From positions 372,001 through 436,000 of the forward strand of contig JAVTVJ010000788.1 in assembly GCA_034509425.1 (NCBI GenBank): a DNA stretch of 64,000 nucleotides. Direction: 5' to 3'. Below are positions 52,001 to 64,000 of the stretch, piece after piece. Under the pieces are notes generated by a model. The model had not been told where the DNA came from and did not search any database. It worked only from the letters and a program-made list of their open reading frames with translations. The translations under genes and the position numbers were made by a program. Numbering within the stretch: position 1 is the first letter of the stretch; each line of letters starts with the position of its first letter. This stretch comes from Eopsaltria australis. Taxonomy: Eukaryota > Chordata > Aves > Passeriformes > Petroicidae.

Positions 52001-55000
52001 ATTTACTATTTAAGTTTTCTCAAGTGTTTTTCCAGCACATATTATATTGAAATGCATAAATTGTCACATGTATTGTCTGTCCACATACAGCTGCACAAAT
52101 TACTTCCCTTTTCATTTATGCCCACATAAAAGTTAGGTAAGGCAACTGCTTACTCAGAGAAATTTCAGCATAATTTTACCTACTGCTGACTGTCATTTGA
52201 ATTGGTAAAAATATAAAGATGAGATAGTACTACATGACAAGGAAATATTGTTGGCAAATCTGCAACACTGAGAACTCCCCTACTAGTAGGATTTCACCAC
52301 TTTGACTAACAAACATCATTAAGTTATTAGGTTTGGTTTTGCTTTAAGTTTCCTGGACCTTCCCCATCCAAGTTTGACACCATAATTCTTAAATCTACAA
52401 AAACCCTTCACCAAATTCAATCTGATAATTTCTGTATTTCTGAGCATGGTTCCTTTTTAACATTCAGAAGAATGTTTTGCATCTCAATCAAACTTTCACA
52501 CATTCAACCAGAAACATGAATCACACTAGTGCTATTTCAGGGAACAGTGTGCAGCTATAGTGGCAGGGGGAAGTGTGCCATCCACCAGATCACACTGACA
52601 GAGGTCATCATAAAGCAATGTGTGAGATTAAAGGTAAAGGTAATTTACTAAGACCGAATACTTTTTATTTTTGTAAAAGAAAAAACTTGCATGCATTTGC
52701 TGTCAGGACATTCACTACTTCTATGCTACAGACCAATGCTTGCTAGAACATCAAAACATTTTTTGCCATTGAGGCCCTAATCTGCATTACAGTTATGATA
52801 ACTTCAAGCAGCTTTTTTTTTTTTTTTGCCTGCAAGAAAATGATACGAATTTGATAATCTTTCTAAACTTACTGCAGAAATATTGCCAACCCAGAGTGTT
52901 CAGAACACCTAAGTCAGAACCCACAAAAGAATTAGTATTTCAAAAGTATGGCAGTTTTGAAATCAAGTGGGAATGCATTTATGCATTTATTTTTACTTCT
53001 CCTTCAGTGGCACTTAGGGTTTTCCTGCTTTGTGTTTCACACTTCATTGCACAACTGAAAAACCATCAAGTCTGAAGTGCTCATAATGTAAGAGTTTAGA
53101 TGACCATAAAATTCACTGATTCCAAGAGGTGGACCTTTGTGAAGAACAGCAAGTATTAAAAAATTACAATAATTAGAGATGATGTTTTTAAGTGTTTAAT
53201 CAATTTACTTGGGTATTTTCAATAGTGTTTATGTAGCCAAATTTTTCCTGTTTTATTTCCTGAGTAGTAAGTTGAAATGAGGAAGATGCACATCCTGTTG
53301 GAAGATTTAGAAGGGTAAGTGTAATAAATTACTTAAATAAACAGCTTCAGAAGGTGGGTCTTTTCAATCTGAAAGTGTTTTTGTTTTTTTTTTTTTTAAG
53401 ATTATCTAACCCAAGCCTCCTGAGGTAGTTAAGTTCCAGTAACTGTACTGAAAATTGTGTACCAGCTTGTGGAAGTAGCCTATAAAGCTGGACCTCCACT
53501 TTCGCACCTTTGCTATGCTGTTTAGCATTTAATTTCATGCATAAGACCTTTCACTTATGATTTAATGGTGCACCATTGAAGACTAGTCACTTATGGTCTG
53601 TACTAAGTAGCAGAATCTTTAAAAGAAAGTAGCACACTAAAATGTAATAAAGAATTTTAAAATATTATTTAGTAACAAGGGGTAGGGCTTGCTGAGTAAA
53701 TGCCCCTTGTTGAAGTGTGCATTTGCTACAGTGAAGTCTTCAGCCCAGCATATGCAGTTTCTCCAACACTTTAACATTTTTATTAAATATGGTTGAGCTA
53801 CATGTTACTAAAATTTGCCAAATTTGCATTTCTGACCCTCTCCTCTACCAGAAGGTCATGCTGTAATTCCTGTGCTTATTTTTACATTGTCTGCAGATTG
53901 TCTGCAGTCTTAAGAGGGAATTTACTGGATTCTCTACTCCATCTAATAGGCTGCATTTTCAAAACCCACGTATCTAACACATGCATACGCACAAATAAAA
54001 TTAACTTACATTTCTAAGGATTTACAGTTTACTGTTTAATACAAGTAGCACACAGCTAGTGATACTAGTTACACTCATCAGAACGTAATGTTGCCACAAT
54101 TCAAGAGGAGCACGAGCAAAAATGGAAATGAGTGAGAATAATTCACCCACCAGAAAGCAAATGCAGAGTAAGTGGCACACAGACAAGAACAACTGTGGCC
54201 TGCTGTCTGTAAAGTAGCAATACTGCAGACTGGTAATAAGCCCAAAATTTAGTATTAAAGATTTAAAAAAAACCTGAAACTGCAACACAGGTTACAGTTG
54301 CTAGAACAGAACATTCATGGAACTATACTTAAAAAACCCCAACAGAGAGGCCAAAACCCCATGCAAACAGCACTGAATAGTGACAATTCAGGTACTGGAC
54401 CTATCCTGTCTGTCTGCAAGAATTCTGTAATATTTATACACCGAAATTCAATGTATGTGATAACACTTATAGACAGTACAGGTTTTATTTTACAAATAAA
54501 CTCAAAATGCATTGATAAATACTATACAGAGATCAATAAAAGGACGTTTTTCTAAATAGCAATAATTTTTCCTTTTCCCTATTTTTGATCTTTGAGTCTT
54601 TAGTATGCAACAACATATTTCATAATTCCTTAATATCAGCGTAATTTTGGTACATTTAAAAATTATAGCTTCCACCAGAAACAGGTAATTTCCTTTATTT
54701 AATACCATTAAAAAGCATGCATATCAACAGAAATAGATCAGAAAAAAAAATCTTAATGCACAAACCCTTCCTCTACCTCTAAAAATGGAGGAGCCCCGAT
54801 CAACATAAAAAACCAAACCCGGTGGTGTCATACTAGAATCAGCTTCACAACCTTATCGTAAGGGATCTCCACCTGTTTCAGCTATTAGCCGAATAACCAA
54901 GCTATAAGAACGAAGACATCGTTAATGTAAAACAGTAATTATTACCAAGCTGGAATCGCAAGATCAGAGTCCAATACAGACATTTTGTACCTTGGTGCTG

Positions 55001-55134
55001 GATAATGTTACTTGAAGCATCAGCCTAATAGCCGGTTTATTCATAAGGCACGCACTAAAATGAAACAAACAGTAATTAAGTGCTGACAGTGACCTAGTTA
55101 GCTACACAAGGAGCTCGATCGTCCTGTCATTCAT
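49094..55134. other. Intergenic, no gene seen
   Basis: AT-rich DNA with T runs at 52813-52827 and 53384-53397. If a minus-strand transcript starts in the CpG island at 55.1-55.9 kb, its downstream exons would lie here. I could not identify any by sequence. Confidence 0.4.
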
Positions 55135-55291
55135 TACAGGTTCGCCGGAATCCGACAGGAACGGTCCCGTCCGCCCGGGCAGCGCGGGAGCGGGGCGCAG
55201 CGCCCCCCGTGCGGGCAGCCCGGCCTCCGGCCCGGCGTCGCCAGCCGCTCCCGCAGCCCCCGGATCTCCGCAGCCCCCGGGTCTCCGAGAG

Positions 55292-55630
55292 CTACACCTC
55301 GGCGAGGGCAGCGCCAAGGCCGCCTGCCTTAGCCTTCGCCTTCCCCTCCCCCGCGCTGCAGCTCCGGCAGCTCCGCGCTGGGATAACGCAGCCTCTGACT
55401 CGCTCACTGCTCGCGTCCCCCTTCACCTCCCTCTCCTCCCTCCCCCACCGCGCGCGCTCGAGTCTCCTCTCGGCGGCGGGAGGGCGGTGAAATCCTCCGC
55501 TCTCCTCCCTCCGCGCTCCGTAACGCGAACGAGCCGCCTCCTTCTGTTCCTCAGCCGCGGCCAAGTCGGCGTTTGTTGACAGGCTCTGCCGGGCACAAAA
55601 TGGGGCTGCCGCTTCCATGGGCGCCGCCAT
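55292..55630 (-). CDS. Candidate minus-strand ORF from a TISU-like ATG, unknown
   Basis: A 112-codon frame that begins MAAPMEAAAPF and ends GLGAALAEV. Its ATG sits inside CAAAATGGCGGC, with A at -3 and G at +4, which is a strong initiation context. The composition is Ala/Arg/Glu-rich, as expected for translated CpG-island DNA, and I recognise no domain. It could be the first coding exon of a spliced gene, since a weak donor-like GTGAGC occurs on the minus strand at 55407-55402. It could also be a non-coding leader or a chance open frame. Confidence 0.2.
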   Translation of the reverse strand: MAAPMEAAAPFCARQSLSTNADLAAAEEQKEAARSRYGARREESGGFHRPPAAERRLERARWGREEREVKGDASSERVRGCVIPARSCRSCSAGEGKAKAKAGGLGAALAEV

Positions 55631-55634
55631 TTTG
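55623..55634 (-). promoter_or_regulatory. YY1 / TISU-like element
   Basis: The minus strand reads CAAAATGGCGGC. This matches the YY1 consensus AANATGGCGGC and 11 of 12 positions of the TISU consensus SAASATGGCGGC, missing only the base at -1. In mammalian promoters such elements lie just downstream of the start site in the direction of transcription and supply the start codon for very short leaders. Here that implies a minus-strand start roughly 10-80 bp to the right. Confidence 0.65.
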
Positions 55635-55774
55635 TGAGAAGCTGCCGCTCTCCCTTGCAGCAGCCGCAGCCTCTGTCGCGGTGGCCGCGGCAGCCCAGGC
55701 GCGCCGGAGCGGCGGCTGGGGTCTGTGTAATGGTTGAATAAAGTGACCCCGTCTAGGGAATCCCCGGCTGACAG

Positions 55775-55782
55775 TTACGTAA
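55775..55782. promoter_or_regulatory. Palindromic CRE/PAR-bZIP-type site
   Basis: A perfect TTACGTAA palindrome in CpG island 1, the optimal form bound by PAR-bZIP/NFIL3 factors and close to the CREB/ATF half-site pair. It lies about 140 bp from the YY1/TISU element, a suitable distance for a proximal promoter element of a minus-strand start. The binding factor is inferred. Confidence 0.5.
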
Positions 55783-55935
55783 GGGACCGTGCGCAATTGC
55801 TGTGCTTAGCATGGAAGCCCACCTAGCCCTGCTACGCAACTTGCCTGTCCTCCCCTCTGCCTCGCGCTCCCCTCACAGAGCGCCGGGGCGAGCGGTGACT
55901 CACCTCTGCCGACCGCCCCTCGCGGACGGGAGACC

Positions 55936-57129
55936 CCCTGCTTTTAAGAAATTTTTACGGCATGATTAAAAAACACCGCCCTCCCGTGAAGGGAGGTTTG
56001 ACTGTGTGTCTAAAAGAGCGATTTAGCCCCCCAATCGCTTGTTTTAAACCTTTCTGATTTGTATTATCCTGGATTTGGCAGTCTTACGCATTCTGTAGCT
56101 GAAATAGCAGAAGTGTCAGAGACAGGAGCTGCAGACCAAGATCTGAAGGTCTAATTTTAGGGGAAGGCGGCGGGGGGAGAAGGCTCTTAATGCTACAGTG
56201 AATAAGACACTATGCATTTCATACTCTGAAATCCACACACCACCACTTTATCCACACAGAGAGGGCAACTTTCAGTACCGAATATTAATTTGAAACGGAA
56301 GTATTAATCCGTCCTTCCCCCCAAATCAAGAACCCAGGGCAAATCTTGCCAAGTATTATTTTATCTGTCTTCAAGCTGAAACAGCGCACAAGTCAAAATG
56401 AAAAATATTCTTTGAAAAAAAAACTGTTTTCTGAAGTTAGTACGTGGAGTAGAAAGGCATTGCAGTTTTCCTTCTTTAAATGCTCACTGGGGGCCATCAT
56501 GTGCCATTGATTCTGAAATACAGTTCCTTACTGACTTTATTGAGTTCTGCTTTAAAAACCCCCAACCCTGTAGGCCCGATCTAGCTTTGGATTTCAATGT
56601 ACCAGTTGTGAGGGGCAAATGTTCCTTCAGTCTCTTAAACTGGAGCAAGCACTCACCTGTGGCTTGTTTGCATGTCAGGGAAGGGCAAATGCCCACCTGG
56701 GCTCTGCCTGCTTTACCTGAGGAGCGAAGGTTTGAGGGAAGGCACACTTCACCCCATGGGCCCTTTCTTGCTCTTGTTTACCATGAATGGCACAAAGCTC
56801 CACCATGGTCGGCGTGCAGGTCTTCTCCTGGTTTCCCATGTGGAAAACACGTCAGGAGGTGAGTGTTTACAAACACTGAGCACACCGCAGGCAGAGGGGA
56901 AGCGGCTTGCAATGCCACTGGGGGCTGCTGCCTATACAGGGTGAGGGCCAAGACCTTCCTTCTCCATTAATTTTGTGCTGCACGTTCCATTCGTTAATGT
57001 ACAGAAATATGTGGGCGGCTTACATTGCATACAGCAGTCTTGAGCCACTTAGATTACAGGCTGTAGTATTTCAAGAGAAAAAAGGAAAAAAAAATATTCA
57101 TGGAGTGACCCTGAGCCTAGGCTCCTGCT
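55936..57129. other. Spacer between the two CpG islands
   Basis: Sequence of ordinary composition without CpG clustering. Short open frames at 56480-56950 on both strands overlap one another and resemble no known protein. I see no exon or repeat. Confidence 0.5.
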
Positions 57130-57425
57130 GACAAACCTCTCCAGGGCACCTCCTGCTCGGGGGAGCGCTCGGCATTCTCCTCTGGGGAGTTTTAAACCCC
57201 TCATGCCTCAAAATGAGGGGTTCCTGCTGCCCCCCGGCCCCCGCCGTGCCATCCGGGGAGACTTCCTGCCCTTGGAAATACCTCGGCCCGGAGGACTCGG
57301 AAAGTTTTCCGAAAGTCCACATCCCACCAGTGCCCCCTTCGGTTGTTGTTTTCTCTCCCCTTGAACTCAGGGCGTTGGGTTTAGTCCAATTAAAAAATTC
57401 ATCCCCGCTTTCCAAATCCACCTTT

Positions 57426-57466
57426 CCCGCCCCCCCCGCCCCCCCCACCCTATCCCCCCCCCCCCC
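57426..57466 (-). other. C-tract cluster, G-quadruplex on minus strand
   Basis: Plus-strand C-tracts of 3, 8, 8, 3 and 13 are separated by one to three bases, so the minus strand can form quadruplexes in many registers. It lies in the proximal promoter of ARID2 and also forms Sp1/KLF-type sites. The long homopolymer is also a likely sequencing or assembly weak point. Confidence 0.75.
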
Positions 57467-57834
57467 GCCGGCAGCCAGCGGAGAGAGGCCGGTCGGCGCG
57501 AGCCTGGCACGGGAGGCCCCCGCACCGGCCCCGCGCCCCGGAACAGCCGGTAGTAGCCGTTTTTTTCCTCCCTCTTCTCCCTCTCCCTCGCCTCTTTCCG
57601 CCCGGCTTTGTGTGAAGTTTGCGGCACATTGCAGATGAGCCCTTAGCGGCGAGAGGAGCCTATTGTTCCCCGCCAGGAACTGCTTGCTGGGGCTGTGCTG
57701 GCTTTTGCCTTTGGAGCTGCCTCCTGCAGTACCGGAACCGGCCTCCGGGGCCCGCTGTGTCGCGCTCTCGTCCAGGCAGAAGCACGGCGGCCTCAGATCT
57801 TTTTGTCTGAGCGAGAAGAGAAGTGAATCCCGCT

Positions 57835-57859
57835 GCCGCCGCCACCGCCGCCGCCGCCG
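57835..57859 (+). repeat. (GCC)n trinucleotide run in ARID2 promoter/leader
   Basis: About eight GCC units with one ACC interruption, ahead of the GAGC repeat. If transcribed it adds to a structured GC-rich leader. Confidence 0.85.
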
Positions 57860-57866
57860 TAGCTGT

Positions 57867-57957
57867 ACAGTGTGTGTGTGTAAGGGAGCGAGCGAGGGAG
57901 CGAGCGAGCGAGGGAGGGAGATCGCATGGAGCCGCGGCTGTAACACACACACACTGT
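57867..57957 (+). other. Inverted repeat with GAGC-repeat loop, ARID2 leader/promoter
   Basis: A 15-base arm, ACAGTGTGTGTGTGT at 57867-57881, is exactly complementary to ACACACACACACTGT at 57943-57957. The 61-base loop between them holds a pyrimidine-poor GAGC/GAGG repeat (57884-57920) and a five-codon upstream frame, MEPRL, at 57926-57943. In RNA this would be a stable stem-loop. It would matter for translation only if transcription starts upstream of 57,867. Confidence 0.6.
57926..57943 (+). other. Upstream ORF 1 (5 aa)
   Basis: ATG followed by four codons and TAA (MEPRL). It has G at +4 but a weak -3 base (C). It is present in the ARID2 leader only if transcription starts upstream of it. 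Confidence 0.35.
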
Positions 57958-58030
57958 CAATACCTCACTCCGGCTCCCCCCCCGCCCCACCACAACAGTA
58001 ACCCAATTCATTGTGTGATCCAGCAGCACC

Positions 58031-58078
58031 ATGTTGAGTCTCATGTGCAGGCTGGATCGGCTGGGTTTGTGGTGCTGA
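58031..58078 (+). other. Upstream ORF 2 (15 aa)
   Basis: MLSLMCRLDRLGLWC. The ATG is preceded by ACC, giving A at -3, which is an adequate-to-strong context, and a second in-frame ATG follows. It ends 295 bases before the ARID2 start, leaving room for reinitiation. It is functional only if included in the transcript. Confidence 0.4.
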
Positions 58079-58234
58079 GAGAGGCAGCAGCCGCGGGAGG
58101 AGGAATTACTGAGAGGTGCCCCTCTCCCTCCCTGCCTCTTCGCCCGTGTGTTGTGTGGAGACAGGACTCGCAATTACCACACTCTCGGGGCTCCCTTATT
58201 CCTTTTAAACTTTTTTTTAAACAAGCCCCTCTCC

Positions 58235-58276
58235 ATGGCTGATCCCCGGCCGAGCACGGGCACCTGGGTCTCTTAA
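58235..58276 (+). other. Upstream ORF 3 (13 aa)
   Basis: [13 protein letters not shown]. It has G at +4 and a pyrimidine at -3. It stops 97 bases before the ARID2 ATG, so of the three upstream frames it is the one most likely to lie in the mature leader. Confidence 0.4.
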
Positions 58277-58296
58277 AGACAAGGAGGAGCCGGGGA

Positions 58297-58311
58297 TTGT
58301 TGTTGTTGTTG
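58297..58311 (+). repeat. (TTG)5 in ARID2 leader
   Basis: Five TTG units followed closely by T-rich runs at 58319-58330 and 58341-58349, in the last 80 bases before the ARID2 start codon. This final part of the leader is U-rich and much less structured than the GC-rich part upstream. Confidence 0.85.
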
Positions 58312-58373
58312 TCGGCCGTTTTTTTTTTTTCTAATTGGATTTTTTTTTTACGAGAACCTTTTTTATTACAAAA

Positions 58374-58465
58374 ATGGCAAATTCGACGGGTAAAAACCAC
58401 GCAGACCAGCGGAGAAAGGGACTCGCTTTCCTGGACGAGCTGCGGCAGTTTCACCACAGCAGAGG
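58374..58465 (+). CDS. ARID2: ARID2 exon 1 (coding part)
   Basis: Encodes residues 1-30 and two bases of codon 31, beginning MANSTGK and running through [18 protein letters not shown]. This N-terminus is diagnostic of ARID2/BAF200, the subunit that distinguishes the PBAF SWI/SNF complex. The family protein is about 1,800 residues, with an ARID domain, an RFX-type DNA-binding domain and C-terminal C2H2 zinc fingers, and acts in the nucleus on chromatin. The ATG has A at -3 and G at +4. The first ARID helix (FLDELRQFH) begins here. The exon ends ...AGAGG|GTGAGG, a good donor in phase 2. Residues 8-11 (NHAD) differ from the human form as I recall it, in a segment outside the folded domain. Confidence 0.96.
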
Positions 58466-58625
58466 GTGAGGAAAATGGGGAGATGGAACGGGAGGGGGGG
58501 AGGCTTTTAAACCGACCAGATCCAACTTCCAGCCCCTTCCCTGAAGGACACGGCAGCCCCAGCGAGGGGAGAAAAGGGGGCAGAGCTGACAAGTTGTGGT
58601 GTTTTGTGTGTATCTCCTTTGGCAG
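58466..58625 (+). other. ARID2: ARID2 intron 1 (160 bp)
   Basis: A very short GC-rich intron with GTGAGG donor and a pyrimidine-rich TTTGGCAG acceptor. If it is retained, the reading frame meets TGA at 58467-58469, directly after codon 31. Confidence 0.92.
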
Positions 58626-58719
58626 GTCTCCTTTTAAGAAGATCCCCGTGGTGGGTGGGAAGGAGCTGGATCTTCACGCTCTCTATACCAGAGTCACCAC
58701 TTTAGGCGGATTTGGGAAG
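58626..58719 (+). CDS. ARID2: ARID2 exon 2
   Basis: 94 bases that complete codon 31 and encode residues 32-62, starting SPFKKIP and ending TTLGGFGK. It contains the ARID hallmark pattern L-D-L-x-x-L-Y-x-x-V-x-x-x-G-G (L45, D46, L47, L50, Y51, V54, G58, G59), which forms the helix-loop part of the DNA-binding fold. The acceptor is CTCCTTTGGCAG|G and the donor AAG|GTGAGT is near consensus. The exon ends between codons (phase 0). Frame and length join exons 1 and 3 without adjustment. From memory, human ARID2 has Ala, Gly and Ala at positions where this bird has V39, A49 and G61. All are conservative, and none removes a recognised ARID contact. Confidence 0.97.

Positions 58720-64000
<5,281 letters not shown>

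Larger units (their letters stand above)
55135..55935. promoter_or_regulatory. CpG island 1, candidate divergent promoter
   Basis: A sharp change from AT-rich DNA to about 800 bp of very GC-rich, CpG-dense sequence. It contains a palindromic TTACGTAA at 55775-55782 and a YY1/TISU-type element at 55623-55634 in minus-strand orientation. It is separated from the ARID2 CpG island by about 1.2 kb of ordinary sequence, so it looks like a separate promoter. I recall a human lncRNA, LINC00938, a few kilobases upstream of ARID2. Equivalence to this island is a guess that I could not test. Confidence 0.75.

Noticed and set aside
1..55100. ANO6 3' exons, expected from synteny
   Set aside because: No anoctamin transmembrane or C-terminal segment was recognised in any frame. 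The gene presumably ends to the left of the window.
55102..55407. 101-codon minus-strand frame in CpG island 1
   Set aside because: Its start is a GTG, it is Ala/Gly/Arg low-complexity, and it overlaps the better-supported ATG frame in another register.
57098..57952. 284-codon minus-strand open frame in the ARID2 CpG island
   Set aside because: It lies antisense across the promoter and leader, has low-complexity Gly/Arg/Ala content, and both strands are open together. This is the expected artefact of GC-rich, stop-poor DNA.

Overview
The window is nuclear DNA from a bird. The evidence is a dense set of avian-type CR1 LINE fragments, an LTR whose 3' end matches the common avian ERVL-type LTR, long AT-rich non-coding stretches, and the first three coding exons of a vertebrate ARID2 orthologue at the right-hand end. 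I recall that ANO6 precedes ARID2 on human chromosome 12 and on the bird chromosome 1/1A homologue, so positions 1 to about 55,100 are probably the ANO6-ARID2 intergenic region. No ANO6 exon is visible.

Layout. Positions 1-55,100 are about 55 kb of AT-rich intergenic DNA with no supportable protein-coding exon. It holds three recognisable CR1 3' fragments (3.7-4.1 kb minus, 6.4-6.9 kb plus, 29.1-29.6 kb plus), an older CR1/L3-like relic (32.7-33.15 kb minus), a long decayed CR1 copy with recognisable reverse transcriptase (39.75-41.5 kb minus), an ERVL-type LTR (27.9-28.3 kb plus), two copies of an unidentified dispersed repeat (0.09-0.25 and 14.37-14.53 kb), a decayed tRNA-like A/B-box remnant (5.87-5.92 kb), and several microsatellites. 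Positions 55,135-55,935 are a CpG island with a YY1/TISU-type ATG element and a palindromic CRE/PAR-bZIP-type site. The element's orientation points to a minus-strand transcript running away from ARID2. After about 1.2 kb of ordinary DNA comes a second, larger CpG island (57,130-59,480). It contains the presumed ARID2 promoter, leader, coding exon 1, intron 1, exon 2 and part of intron 2. Exon 3 is at 59,841-59,938, and the rest of the window is intron 3.

The only confidently identified protein gene is ARID2 (BAF200), the ARID subunit specific to the PBAF chromatin remodeller. Exons 1-3 encode residues 1-95, most of the ARID DNA-binding domain, with consistent reading frame and GT-AG junctions throughout. 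The points most worth a second look are the candidate divergent promoter and the structured, uORF-containing ARID2 leader. I see no bacterial-type operons, CRISPR arrays, rRNA genes or intact retroviral genes.
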